The notes beneath the pieces are model-generated. The model had not been told where the DNA came from. It did not search any database and was given only the letters and a program-made list of their open reading frames with translations. Below, in pieces: positions 5,533 to 14,230 of a stretch of 50,830 nucleotides of DNA; the stretch's first letter is position 1; the number at the start of each line of letters is the position of its first letter. A program made the translations under genes and the position numbers. The DNA is from a virus, in IMG/VR virus record IMGVR_UViG_3300027513_000020, positions 1 to 50,830 of that record; one strand, 5' to 3'.

Positions 5533-6722
5533 TGCCCCTCGACCCCGACGAGAGCGCGGACCAGCGCGCCCGCCGCCGCGAACTCGAAGCCGCCGGGCAA
5601 CTGGGCCTGCCGGAAGACACGCTCGGGCTCGACGAGGATGAGGAGCTGCTGGACGACGAAGAGCGGCGCCGCAATGCGAACGACGACGTGAGCCCCTACG
5701 CGCCGGTTGAGGACGACGAGGAACCCGAGGACGCGGACCTGGAGCCGGATGAGTTCGCGGGAATGGACCCGCAGGCGGTAGGCGCGGCCATCGCCGGCTT
5801 TGTCGCCGCCGCCGTCCCGGAGGACGAGGAGCAGGACGACCCGGCCGGCGCGGTGACGACCGAGGGACGCAAGCCGTGGCGCCCGAGCCGGCCGAAGCCG
5901 CCCACGGTGAACCCGAAGCCCCCCACGGAGCCGGAGCGGCCTATCCCCCCCACGGGCACGGGCAAGGTGGTTGAGGTCCGCAGCGAGCGGGACCTGGAGA
6001 ACATGAAGTCGGGAGTAACCTATCAATGGGTGGGCGGCTTCGTCCTGCGGGACCAGCTCTCCCTTTCTGGCCTGAACGGAGTCACCCTGATCGATGCCCG
6101 CATCGAGGGCGCCCGCGAGAGCAACATCTATGCCCGGGGCTGTCGGGACCTCACCCTCACCGGCGGCGACCTGTCCCGGTCCAAAACCAAGAGCGGCATC
6201 CTCCTCGACGCCGAGTGTGAAGGACTGCGGATGTACCGAGTGACGGGCGACGAGAACGAGGAGCATTTCGTCTATGTCGGAAGCCATAAAAAGGGCGGCA
6301 AGCCATTCTTCATCGAGGACTGCGTGGGCCGGCGCAATCATCGATGTTTTTGCCAGGTGAACCTCGAAGGCCAGAGCTGGTGGGTGGTCGGCGGGCACAT
6401 CCTGCGCTGCACTGCGGACGGGAACGCCACCGAGCAGGGCGCCCAGTTCAACCTCGGCGCCTGGGATCGGGGCCTCGTCAAGGACTGCCAGATCGTCAAC
6501 GGCAAGGATGACGGGCTGGTGCTCGCCGCCATTGACGGGAAGGCGTCCAAGAACTGCCGCGTGGAGGCTTGCACGTTCAAGAACAACCGGGACGCGCCCC
6601 TCAAGACGGCGCAGGGGTCGAAGGGGCACACCCTTTCGGGCTGCACGTTCGACGAGATGCCGCCGGCCGGCGGGTGGCGGTCCGACGGAACGTGCACCGG
6701 GCCGGGCGGCAAGCGGTTTTAA
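5532..6722 (+). CDS. Right-handed beta-helix protein with acidic N-terminus
   Basis: 396 residues. Residues 1-135 are disordered and strongly acidic (runs such as DEDEELLDDEE), then a Pro-rich linker. From about 150 onward, short repeats with GVTLIDARIEGA, NIYARGCRDLTLTGGDLSRS and GLRMYRVTGDENEEHF fit a parallel beta-helix, as in pectate lyase-like tail spikes and depolymerases. No clear catalytic residues are identified. It is placed before the terminase genes, unusual for a tail spike, so it may be a capsid-associated or secreted polysaccharide-binding protein. Confidence 0.65.
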   Translation: MPLDPDESADQRARRRELEAAGQLGLPEDTLGLDEDEELLDDEERRRNANDDVSPYAPVEDDEEPEDADLEPDEFAGMDPQAVGAAIAGFVAAAVPEDEEQDDPAGAVTTEGRKPWRPSRPKPPTVNPKPPTEPERPIPPTGTGKVVEVRSERDLENMKSGVTYQWVGGFVLRDQLSLSGLNGVTLIDARIEGARESNIYARGCRDLTLTGGDLSRSKTKSGILLDAECEGLRMYRVTGDENEEHFVYVGSHKKGGKPFFIEDCVGRRNHRCFCQVNLEGQSWWVVGGHILRCTADGNATEQGAQFNLGAWDRGLVKDCQIVNGKDDGLVLAAIDGKASKNCRVEACTFKNNRDAPLKTAQGSKGHTLSGCTFDEMPPAGGWRSDGTCTGPGGKRF

Positions 6723-6723
6723 G

Positions 6724-6888
6724 ATGAGTGAGCCCCGGAGACCCATCCTCGTGTTCACGACCGCGAAGTTCCTCGCGCTCATCGCCACGGTGCTGTTCGT
6801 ATTGGCGAGCTTCGGCGTGGTCTTCGGCTCGGTCTCGCTGCTCGCGCTTGGACTGGCGTTCCTGGCTGCGGCAGTGGTGCTCGGGTAG
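6724..6888 (+). CDS. Small membrane protein, holin-like
   Basis: 54 residues from the ATG at 6724, right after the beta-helix gene. Two hydrophobic segments, about 12-31 and 34-53, are separated by a tight Gly/Ser turn. The N-terminus is charged (SEPRRP). Small two-helix proteins near lysis genes are often holins, but no holin family is recognised. The ribosome binding site is weak, suggesting coupling to the upstream gene. Confidence 0.55.
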   Translation: MSEPRRPILVFTTAKFLALIATVLFVLASFGVVFGSVSLLALGLAFLAAAVVLG

Positions 6889-6892
6889 CAAG

Positions 6893-7366
6893 ATGGCCCA
6901 CCCCGACGCGCGCCGCGAGGAAGTGCTCGCCCTCCTGAAGGCCAACGGCGGCAACGTCAAGCGGACGGCCCGGGAGTCCGGCATCCCATTCGCTACCGTC
7001 GCGCTCTGGAAGCAGAAGGCACAGGTTTTGGGGACAGAAAGCTGTTCCCAAAAGCAAGCCAGCCTCGAGGAGCTCCTGGAGAACATCATCCGGGTCGCCG
7101 CGGGCCTGCTGCCGGGGAAGTTGGAGGACGCGAAGGCCTCGGAGACGGGCACGGTCCTGGGGATCTGCTTCGACAAGCTTCGGCTCTTGCGGCAGGAGCC
7201 GACCAGCATCCAGGAAACCCGCGGAGAGCTGACCGAAGATGAGCGTTTGCGGCGCCTTGCCGAACTCCTGGACGCCGGAGAGAGTCGCGCGGGCGTGGGA
7301 GCACCTGACCCCGGCGGAGCAGGACGAGGCGAACAAGCACCTGCGGGCGCTCCGCCCATCCACTGA
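6893..7366 (+). CDS. Terminase small subunit-like protein
   Basis: 157 residues. The N-terminus (DARREEVLALLKANGGNVKR, then TARESGIPFATVALWKQKA) is the helix-turn-helix of small terminases, which recognise phage DNA. The middle is helical. The gene directly precedes the large terminase and overlaps it by 128 bases. In the overlap the large-subunit frame has the GC-rich third positions typical of this genome and this frame does not, so the last 40 or so residues are probably a non-conserved extension. Confidence 0.75.
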   Translation: MAHPDARREEVLALLKANGGNVKRTARESGIPFATVALWKQKAQVLGTESCSQKQASLEELLENIIRVAAGLLPGKLEDAKASETGTVLGICFDKLRLLRQEPTSIQETRGELTEDERLRRLAELLDAGESRAGVGAPDPGGAGRGEQAPAGAPPIH

Positions 7367-8864
7367 CCCCGCCGGCGCGGAACGCCTCACCCTCGCGGAT
7401 CTCAAGATCCGGACCCAGGACCGCCGGCTCATTCCGTTCGCGCCCAACGCGGTGCAAGCGAGCTATCTGGACGTGCTCCTCCCGGCCTGGCGGGAAGGCG
7501 ACTGCCGGCTCCGGGGCCGGCGGGAGCTGATCCTGAAGTTTCGGCAGCCGGGCTTCTCGACCCTGATCTTCGCCTTGCTCTTCCTGGACACGCTGACGAC
7601 GCCGCACACGCACACCGTCGCCGTCGCGCACGACGCGGACAGCACCGAGCGCCTCTTCCAGATCGTGCGCCGGATGTACGAGAACCTGCCGGAGGAGCAG
7701 CGGCCGGCGACGCGCTACGCGAACCGCCGGGAGTTCCTCTGGCCGGCGCTGGACTCGAGCTTCTTCGTCGGGACGGCCGGCACCCGGGACTTCGGAAGGA
7801 GCGCGACGATCAACAACGCGCACCTCTCCGAGGCGGCCTCGTACCCCGACGCCGCGGCGCTGGTCGCGGGGCTCCTCCAGGCGGTGCCCGCGGACGGGAA
7901 CGTCTTCGTGGAGACCACCGCGAAGGGGATGGGCAACTGGTTCCACGACGAGTGGACGGCGGCCGAGAAGGGGGACAGCGTCTTCACGCCGCGCTTCTTC
8001 GGCTGGAACGCCCACGGCGTCTACCGGGCGCCGGAGGTACCGGCGGACTTCCGGCCGACCGCGGACGAGCGGGTCCTGGTCCAGCGGCACGGGCTGGATG
8101 CGGGGCAGCTCCTCTGGCGGCGGGAGAAGGTGAAGGAGCTGCGGCAGTTCTTCGTCCAGGAGTACCCGCTCACGGCCAGTGAGGCGTTCCTCGCGACGGG
8201 CGGCCGGGTGCTCTCCGAGTTCATCCCGGAGCGGGCGCCGGCGGGGCACCTGGTCGAGGATTTCGTGCCCCCGCGGAGCTGGCGGCACTTCCTGGTCATC
8301 GATCCGGGCTGGCGGGTGTGCGCCGGCCTGTGGGGCGCGGTGGACCCGGAAGGGCAACTCTGGCTCTACGGTGAGCACTACGAGGGCGAGAAGCTCCCGC
8401 GGGAGCATGTCGCCGCCCTCCACGGCCAATGGCAGCTCTACGGGCAGCCGCCGGTGGAGGTGCTGATGGACCCGGCCGGCTTCGACATCAAGCGGACCAC
8501 GACCGGCCGGGAAGCGCCCTCGGACGCCGACGAGTTCAAGCAGGCGGCGCAGGAGCTGAAGGCGACCTGGCTGCGACCGAAGCCCGCGGACAACGGGGAC
8601 CCGCAGGCCTACCGCGTGAAGCGGCGGCTCGCAGAGAACACGCTGTTCGTCTGCGAGGGGCTCCGGCACTGGCGCTGGGAGCAGGAGCGGTGGGTGAGAC
8701 AGGCGCCCCGCAGCGGCCGCCTCGCCGCGGAGCATCCGGAACCGGACCGCCCGATTGACAGATTTAACCATTTACAGGACACATTGCGCTACTTAGTGAA
8801 TCACCTCGACCGACCCCAGGCAGCCGGCGGCTTCTCCCTCGTCGGCAAGGCGCGACCGTCGTGA
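7239..8864 (+). CDS. terL: Terminase large subunit
   Basis: 541 residues. The packaging ATPase domain carries a Walker A-like KFRQPGFST at 100-108 and an acidic motif HLSEAA with E198. The C-terminal nuclease domain begins with VIDPGW (D355), the first metal-binding Asp of the RNase H-like fold. The segment QEYPLTASEAFLATG (307-321) is typical between the two domains. It cuts and pumps DNA into the prohead through the portal. The start is chosen at 7239 for coding-like codon use across the overlap with the small subunit. It ends in GTGA overlap with the next gene. Confidence 0.95.
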   Translation: MSVCGALPNSWTPERVARAWEHLTPAEQDEANKHLRALRPSTDPAGAERLTLADLKIRTQDRRLIPFAPNAVQASYLDVLLPAWREGDCRLRGRRELILKFRQPGFSTLIFALLFLDTLTTPHTHTVAVAHDADSTERLFQIVRRMYENLPEEQRPATRYANRREFLWPALDSSFFVGTAGTRDFGRSATINNAHLSEAASYPDAAALVAGLLQAVPADGNVFVETTAKGMGNWFHDEWTAAEKGDSVFTPRFFGWNAHGVYRAPEVPADFRPTADERVLVQRHGLDAGQLLWRREKVKELRQFFVQEYPLTASEAFLATGGRVLSEFIPERAPAGHLVEDFVPPRSWRHFLVIDPGWRVCAGLWGAVDPEGQLWLYGEHYEGEKLPREHVAALHGQWQLYGQPPVEVLMDPAGFDIKRTTTGREAPSDADEFKQAAQELKATWLRPKPADNGDPQAYRVKRRLAENTLFVCEGLRHWRWEQERWVRQAPRSGRLAAEHPEPDRPIDRFNHLQDTLRYLVNHLDRPQAAGGFSLVGKARPS

Positions 8865-9397
8865 CCACCACCGAGCGACCGGAGCGCGTGAGCATTGACC
8901 GCCTGGCCCTCGTCGAGCAGCTCGAAGGGGAGGAGCTGGCGGCGGCCGTCGCCCGGGAGGTGATGGGCTGGCAACAGGTCTGGGCGTGCGGGAAGTTCGC
9001 CTGTGAGCACTGGATTGATTGCGGCTCACCGATCCGCTTCTCGACTGGGGAGAGGGCAGCGGCAGCCTGTGCGGAGCATAACCGCGCCGCGGGCACGCAG
9101 CACGAACCGATTGCCCTCTGGGTGGACGAGAACGGGAACGAGCAAAGCGCGGCCCACTTCTGGCGGCCCGATCGGGACATGAACGCCGCCTGGGACATGA
9201 TCCGTTGGCTGGGTCGGCTGCACCTGTCACTGATGGACCTGACGGGTCTCTTCCGGATCTTCCTCCGGATCGAGCACTACCGGCGCTTCCAATGCACCGC
9301 GGACGATGATGCGATGGTCTTGCTGCACGCCCTGCCGACCGACCTCTGTCGCGCGGCCCTCGCAGCGAAGCGAATGGCCGAGGAGTGCCGCCGGTGA
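8861..9397 (+). CDS. Phage ABA-sandwich-like protein
   Basis: 178 residues from a GTG overlapping the terminase stop. AAAVAREVMGWQ near residue 33 and RDMNAAWDMIRWLG near 105 match the opening and the helical middle of the small phage ABA-sandwich domain. The end, ALPTDLCRAALAAKRMAEE, also fits. The function of the domain is unknown. Between terminase and portal it is presumably expressed with the packaging genes. Cys/His content in the N-terminal half could bind a metal. Confidence 0.6.
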   Translation: MTTTERPERVSIDRLALVEQLEGEELAAAVAREVMGWQQVWACGKFACEHWIDCGSPIRFSTGERAAAACAEHNRAAGTQHEPIALWVDENGNEQSAAHFWRPDRDMNAAWDMIRWLGRLHLSLMDLTGLFRIFLRIEHYRRFQCTADDDAMVLLHALPTDLCRAALAAKRMAEECRR

Positions 9398-10752
9398 CGA
9401 TGCTCGTCGAGCGGACGAACGGGAAGCCCCCCGCCGGCACGTCCGCCTCGGTAGTCCAGGCGACCGGGAAGGGCCGCAGCCTCGACCGGGTGCTCGAACG
9501 CACGTCGTACCGCCTGTTCCGGCAGCTCTACCTGAACATCCCGGCGATGGGCCGGGGCATCTCGATCCTGACCGCCCTCGCCGGGGAGCCGGCTGTTCAG
9601 GGCGTGGACGAGGAGCATACCCTCGACCTCCAGACGTGGACCGAGGACGTGAAAGCGGGCTGGGGCGGGATGGGCCTCGGGTGCTTCCTCGGAGACCACG
9701 GGGGGCAGATGCTCCTCCATGGGAACGGCGTCGCGGAAGCGGAGATCGGTCCTTTCCGCGACGAGGTGACGGGCCTGTGGAGCTACCGCAGCGAGTACTT
9801 CCGCTACGACACCGACCGTGGGCAGCTCGATATCCGGCAGCTCAACGCGCGTGACGGGCCGGGCAGCTCGCTGGTTTCCGGAGGCCGCGTCCTCTCCCCG
9901 CTGACGGCCACGGTCTCGACCTTCGACCCGCAGGGGAGCGCCCCGGAAGGGCAGCCGCTCTACCTCGCGTGTCCCACGGTCGCCCAGGTGTGGGTCGAGA
10001 CCTTGATGGCGTTCAAGTCCACGATGCGCCGGATGGGGATCCCCATCTTCCACATCAACGGCCAATATCCCGAGAACTGGGAGGACGACGCCGAGTTCAC
10101 GCGGGCGACCGCGTTGGCCACCCAGATGAGCAACGGCCTGAACGAAGCGGTGAAGAGCCAGGTCGAGCAAGGGCTCGCGAAAGACTGGGTGACCCTGGGG
10201 AATGTCACGGTGAAGGTCCTGGGCCTCGACGGCGAGGCGATGGACTTCCAGATCTCGAAACGGCAGCTCATCGAGGAGATCGTGGTGGCCAGTGACGTGC
10301 CGCCGTCCCTCTTCGGCTATTCCTGGTCCGCGACGGAGCGGATGTCCTCGGTGCAGATGCGCAAGCTCTCCGGGCGGGTGCGGGCGATCCGCCGGGCGCT
10401 GAATCCATGCATCCGGAAGATGCTGGACCTCCGGCAGCGGGTGCGGGGCGAGAGCCGGCCGTACACGCTGATGTGGCCCGACACGAACCTGGCCGAGGAG
10501 CTGGAAACGGCCCGCGCCGCCCTCAACGACGCCAACGCGGACGTGAAGAAGCTGCAGTACGCCCTCGCCCTCTGGCGGCTCGGCATCTGGGACCAGACGC
10601 AGGTCGCGGAGTACTGCACCGGCAGCGCCGAGGTGAAGCGGGCGCTGGCAGAGCCGCCCGCGGTCTCTCTCGGCGGCGGCGACGGGAGCAGCGGCGACGG
10701 GAGCAGCGGCCAGGACCAGGACGAGGCGGATTCCACCGTCGGGAGCAACTGA
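9394..10752 (+). CDS. Portal protein
   Basis: 452 residues from a GTG (GTGA overlap; AGGAG eight bases upstream). The order terminase, portal, protease, capsid and the sequence features support the call: an N-terminal alpha/beta body, VVASDVPPSLFGYSWSATER typical of the portal stem/crown region, then a helical C-terminus and a Gly/Ser/Asp-rich tail. Twelve copies would form the head vertex channel for DNA entry and tail attachment. The ATG at 9400 is an alternative start. Confidence 0.85.
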   Translation: MTMLVERTNGKPPAGTSASVVQATGKGRSLDRVLERTSYRLFRQLYLNIPAMGRGISILTALAGEPAVQGVDEEHTLDLQTWTEDVKAGWGGMGLGCFLGDHGGQMLLHGNGVAEAEIGPFRDEVTGLWSYRSEYFRYDTDRGQLDIRQLNARDGPGSSLVSGGRVLSPLTATVSTFDPQGSAPEGQPLYLACPTVAQVWVETLMAFKSTMRRMGIPIFHINGQYPENWEDDAEFTRATALATQMSNGLNEAVKSQVEQGLAKDWVTLGNVTVKVLGLDGEAMDFQISKRQLIEEIVVASDVPPSLFGYSWSATERMSSVQMRKLSGRVRAIRRALNPCIRKMLDLRQRVRGESRPYTLMWPDTNLAEELETARAALNDANADVKKLQYALALWRLGIWDQTQVAEYCTGSAEVKRALAEPPAVSLGGGDGSSGDGSSGQDQDEADSTVGSN

Positions 10753-12167
10753 TGATCCGCGCGCTGGAGGTCCTCTGCGGGCGCCCGTGGGCCATTCACC
10801 CGGACTGGCTGACGCTGCTCGCCGGCATCGCGGCCCGGGAGCACGTGCCCACCGCGGCGGAGCTGGCGGCCCTCCGGGAGACCCGCGACCGGCGGCAGGC
10901 GCTGGCGGCGCAGAGCGGGCGCGCGCTCGACGGGGCCCGGGACATCCGCGTCCGGGACGGGGTAGCGGTGCAGTCGATCTTCGGGCCCCTGGTGCCGCGG
11001 GCCGACTTCTTCGACGAGGTGAGCGGGGCGGCGGATGTGGCCCACCTCGCGCAGGACTTCGCCGCCGCGACCCGGGATCCGCAGATCCGGGCCATCCTGC
11101 TCCATTTCGACAGCCCCGGCGGCGACGTGACCGACATCGGGGAGTTCGCCGCGCAGATCCGGGCCGGCGCCGCGGAGAAACCCGTGGCGGCCTACGTTTC
11201 CGGCTACGGGGCGTCCGGCGCCTACTGGCTCGCGAGCGCGGCCGGCGCGGTCGTGGTCTCGCCCAGCGCGCTCCTCGGGTCCATCGGCGTCTACTCCGCC
11301 TACCGGGACACGCGGGAGCGGGACGCGAAGGCCGGCGTGGCCACCATCGAGTTCGTCAGCTCCCAGTCCCCGCGGAAGCGGCCGGACCCGGCGACGGAGG
11401 GCGGGCGGGCGCAGATCCAGGCGCGGGTGGACGATCTCGCGGCGGTCTTCATCGCCGCCGTCGCCGGCTACCGGGGCCTCACGCCGGACCAGGTGACCCT
11501 TCAGTTCGGGGGCGGCGACGTGTTCGTGGGGGCCGGGGCCGTCACCGCCGGGCTCGCGGACCGCGTCGGGAGTTTCGAGCAGGTGCTAGCGGAGCTGGCG
11601 GCCGGCGCAATCCCGCGCCGCCCGGCCGGCGTGGGGGCCGCCGAGAGCGGCAGAGAGGATGACGGAATGAGCCTCTGGCAGAAGCTACAGGCCGCTCTCG
11701 ATCGCAGTGACGGCGACGGAGCGGAAGGGAAGCCGCCGGCCCCAGGGCCGGCCGTCCTGGTCCCGGGCGCGGCGCCGCAAGGCGTCGTGGCCGAGGACCT
11801 CTACACCGGCGAGCAGCAGCAGCGGCAGGCGGCGGAAGCGCAGCTCGCTGCCGCCTTCGCCGGGGTCCGGCCACGCGTCATCGCCGCCGGCATCCGGGCC
11901 GGGCATCCGGCGGCGCTCGTGACGCGCTCGGTGGATGCCCTCGTCGCGGCGCGGGACTGGGAGAGCCTCGCCGCCTACTGGCAGGAAGCCGACGCCGCGG
12001 CGCAGGCGAGCCTCACGCCGGGCACCTCCGCGGACCGGGGGCCGGCCACGCGGGATGCCGATCCGAAGGGCGAGCACGCGGACCCGCGGACCGTCGTCGC
12101 CCGCTACCACGGGAAGCACGCAGCGCGCGCCGCCGCGGCGCCGGACAACGGAAAGGCAAAGGCATAA
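10752..12167 (+). CDS. S49-family head maturation protease with C-terminal scaffold
   Basis: 471 residues; the ATG overlaps the portal stop. The SppA/ClpP-like domain has HFDSPGGDVTD (118-128) and YGASGAYW, where S155 is the likely nucleophile. After about residue 300 the protein becomes Ala/Gln/Glu-rich and helical, as in a scaffold. It matches the lambda gpC design of protease fused to scaffold. It should cleave scaffold and capsid components during prohead maturation. Confidence 0.9.
   Translation: MIRALEVLCGRPWAIHPDWLTLLAGIAAREHVPTAAELAALRETRDRRQALAAQSGRALDGARDIRVRDGVAVQSIFGPLVPRADFFDEVSGAADVAHLAQDFAAATRDPQIRAILLHFDSPGGDVTDIGEFAAQIRAGAAEKPVAAYVSGYGASGAYWLASAAGAVVVSPSALLGSIGVYSAYRDTRERDAKAGVATIEFVSSQSPRKRPDPATEGGRAQIQARVDDLAAVFIAAVAGYRGLTPDQVTLQFGGGDVFVGAGAVTAGLADRVGSFEQVLAELAAGAIPRRPAGVGAAESGREDDGMSLWQKLQAALDRSDGDGAEGKPPAPGPAVLVPGAAPQGVVAEDLYTGEQQQRQAAEAQLAAAFAGVRPRVIAAGIRAGHPAALVTRSVDALVAARDWESLAAYWQEADAAAQASLTPGTSADRGPATRDADPKGEHADPRTVVARYHGKHAARAAAAPDNGKAKA
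11667..12167 (+). CDS. Nested in-frame scaffolding protein (Nu3-like)
   Basis: An ATG at 11667 within the protease gene is in frame and preceded by GAGAGG and ACGGA. It starts MSLWQKLQAALDRSDGDGAE, a new domain-like beginning after a low-complexity linker. The 166-residue product would be the free scaffold, as lambda Nu3 is made from an internal start in gene C. Separate expression is an inference from the start signal and known architecture. Confidence 0.6.
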   Translation: MSLWQKLQAALDRSDGDGAEGKPPAPGPAVLVPGAAPQGVVAEDLYTGEQQQRQAAEAQLAAAFAGVRPRVIAAGIRAGHPAALVTRSVDALVAARDWESLAAYWQEADAAAQASLTPGTSADRGPATRDADPKGEHADPRTVVARYHGKHAARAAAAPDNGKAKA

Positions 12168-12170
12168 CCG

Positions 12171-12641
12171 ATGGCCTTCGGACAGCAGACGACGACGACC
12201 AGCGGCGGCGGCACCCCCGCCAGTGCCGACGGGCGGCCGGAATACAAGCCGGGCGGCGTCACGATCGACTGGAGCACCGTGCCGGCGAACGCCTCCGCCA
12301 CCACCCTCGCGGACGGCTCCGTGATCCCCGCGGGGGTGAAGTACCTGCCGTACGGGCTCATCCTCACCCGCATCACCGCCAGCGGCAAGTACGGGCCGCG
12401 CCAGGAAGCCGCCGCGGACGGCCGGGAGGCGGCGACCCGGGGGAACACCTACATCCTGAACTACACGATCCGGCAGGACGACCTCCACGCGGATCACCCG
12501 CCGGGCGTCTTCGACGGCGGGCGGGTCTACATCGATCGCCTGAAAGCGGTGACGGCGGGCGCCTACGCCGCGACCGACGCCTGGACCGCCGAGGTGCAGG
12601 CCGCGCTCCCGCGGGTCTCGCCCGCGGACCCCGACCTGTAA
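12171..12641 (+). CDS. Head decoration protein (lambda gpD-like)
   Basis: 156 residues, between protease and capsid genes as in lambda. The core PGGVTIDWSTVPANA, TTLADGSVIPAGVKYLPYGL and ILTRIT fits capsid-stabilising decoration proteins. It would trimerise on the expanded capsid and stabilise it against DNA pressure. The stop codon is the first three bases of a hairpin element, so the gene's 3' end may have been reshaped by that element. Confidence 0.8.
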   Translation: MAFGQQTTTTSGGGTPASADGRPEYKPGGVTIDWSTVPANASATTLADGSVIPAGVKYLPYGLILTRITASGKYGPRQEAAADGREAATRGNTYILNYTIRQDDLHADHPPGVFDGGRVYIDRLKAVTAGAYAATDAWTAEVQAALPRVSPADPDL

Positions 12642-12760
12642 CTGGCTGATGGCTGGAACCGGCTAATGGCTAATGGCTTCGAGCCGGGACCGAACCGGTT
12701 CGAACGGGTTCTTCCCGGTTCCAAACCATCAGCCATCAGCCATTAACCATCAGCCAGTTA
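12639..12760. repeat. Hairpin element A with palindromic core
   Basis: Outer arms TAACTGGCTGATGG (12639-12652) and CCATCAGCCAGTTA (12747-12760) are perfectly complementary. Inside are short tandem repeats of GGCTAATGGCT/CCATCAGCC type and a central palindrome CGAACCGGTTCG (12691-12702). No gene is supported inside. The same 12-base core recurs in element B at 50245-50256, although the arms are unrelated. It lies between the decoration and capsid genes and may be a mobile or structural repeat from the host lineage. Confidence 0.85.
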
Positions 12761-12780
12761 GCGAGAAAGGAACCACGACC

Positions 12781-13893
12781 ATGGACGGTTGGAGTGCCAT
12801 CGCGGCCGAGCGCATCACGGCGATCCTGGAGGAGCTGACCCAGGTCGACGACCGGGACGGGGGGCGGCTGTTCGACAGCTGGATCCCGGCGGTGCCGGCC
12901 GCGGACGGGGAAGTGATGCTCCACATCACGGGGAACGTCATCGCGGCCGACATCATCCAGCTCGATCAGCAGTGCGTCATCCGGCAGCCGGAGCCGATCC
13001 GGACCTCCCAGACGGCGATCCCGAAGATCAAGCACGGGCAGATGATCGGGGAGTATCAGATCGATCTCCTCGACCGGCTCGACCGGAACCTCGCGACCAC
13101 CGGGGACCGGCGCGCCTTCGACAACTACGTGGTCCGCTCCCTCAACCGGCTCCTGGCCGGCGTCCGGGACCGGCGCGAGCTGCTCTACAGCGCGATGCTC
13201 TGCGACGATCTCGACTACAACCGGTTCGGGATCATCATGTCCAACGTCACGTGGGGGATGCCCGCGACCCTCAAGGTGACGGCCGGCATCGCGTGGAGCA
13301 ACCCCGCGACCGCGACCCCGATCTCGGACCTGGAGGCGCTCCTCCAAGCCGGGGAAGACACCTACGGCGAGCAGTATGACACCGTGGTGATGACCCGGCA
13401 GGGCTTCGACGAGATGGCGGCAACCGACGAGTTCATCGAGCGGAGCCAGGCGTGGTTCCAGCTCCAGTTCGCGACGGGGACCTTCCCGACCGGGAACCGG
13501 AACGCCATGAGCCAGCTGGCGGAGAACATCCTCTCCTCGCCCGGCCGCCGCGTGATGATCCAGGTCTACAACAAGCGGACCTACCTCGAAGCCGGCGACG
13601 GGGCGCTCTCCACCGCGCAGTTCCTGCCGGACGACAAGGTGATCCTCGCGGACAGCCGGGACTTCGGCAGCGCCGAGCCCTGGGACTTCGCGAACGCCGA
13701 CGTCATCGAGACGAAGCGCGGGATGGTGCCGTCCCTCATCGGGGAGGAGTTCGCCGAGTCGATCCCCGGTCCCGTGGCCTACGCGACAGCCGGCGATCCG
13801 AACGGCGACCCGCCGGGACAGGTGCTGTACGCAGTCCAGCGCGGCTGGCCACGCAAGCATCGACAGAGTGCAAACGCCGTGCTCACGATCTAG
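12781..13893 (+). CDS. Major capsid protein (lambda gpE-type)
   Basis: 370 residues from the ATG with AAAGGAA nine bases upstream. It follows protease/scaffold and decoration genes, as in lambda. Length, the long helix with RRAFDNYVVRSLNRLLAGV and the C-terminal strand regions are consistent with the HK97 fold of the gpE family. It forms the icosahedral shell. Neither the N-terminus nor the length suggests a delta domain needing cleavage. Confidence 0.85.
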   Translation: MDGWSAIAAERITAILEELTQVDDRDGGRLFDSWIPAVPAADGEVMLHITGNVIAADIIQLDQQCVIRQPEPIRTSQTAIPKIKHGQMIGEYQIDLLDRLDRNLATTGDRRAFDNYVVRSLNRLLAGVRDRRELLYSAMLCDDLDYNRFGIIMSNVTWGMPATLKVTAGIAWSNPATATPISDLEALLQAGEDTYGEQYDTVVMTRQGFDEMAATDEFIERSQAWFQLQFATGTFPTGNRNAMSQLAENILSSPGRRVMIQVYNKRTYLEAGDGALSTAQFLPDDKVILADSRDFGSAEPWDFANADVIETKRGMVPSLIGEEFAESIPGPVAYATAGDPNGDPPGQVLYAVQRGWPRKHRQSANAVLTI

Positions 13894-13900
13894 GGAGAAA

Positions 13901-14230
13901 ATGGCGATGAACAAGAGAGACGAAGCCGGCGCGGCCCCGGAGCAGTTGCCGGCGCCCGGTCGCCGGCCGGAGCGAGGTGCGGAGCCGGAGCGGGGCTTGG
14001 AGGCGGAGCGGGGTGCGGAGCCGGCGGGTCGGTTGGGAGCCGGACGGGCCGGCCGGCGCCGCGCGGTCCCCGAGAGCGCCGGGGAGCGGGAAGCCCGGTA
14101 CGCGCAGGCGTTCGCGAACGGCGGCAGCGTCGTCGTGGGCGGGACGATCTGCACGTCGCCGGAGGAGCTGCGGGAAGAGCTGGGGGAAGACCTGCCGGAA
14201 GCGCAGCCGAAAACCCGGGCGGAGGCCTGA
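13901..14230 (+). CDS. Hypothetical protein, low-complexity N-terminus
   Basis: 109 residues starting MAMNKRDEAGAAPEQ. Residues 15-60 are Pro/Glu/Arg/Gly repeats (PERGAEPERGLEAERGAE) with a tandem-repeat DNA basis. The C-terminal part, YAQAFANGGSVVVGGTICTS, then PEELREELGEDLP, looks folded. It sits just after the capsid gene where head-completion genes begin. No family is recognised. Confidence 0.6.
   Translation: MAMNKRDEAGAAPEQLPAPGRRPERGAEPERGLEAERGAEPAGRLGAGRAGRRRAVPESAGEREARYAQAFANGGSVVVGGTICTSPEELREELGEDLPEAQPKTRAEA

Noticed and set aside
12673-12780. N-terminal extension of the capsid protein through hairpin element A
   Set aside because: The frame is open, but the residues derive from tandem repeats, and a good ribosome binding site precedes the ATG at 12781.
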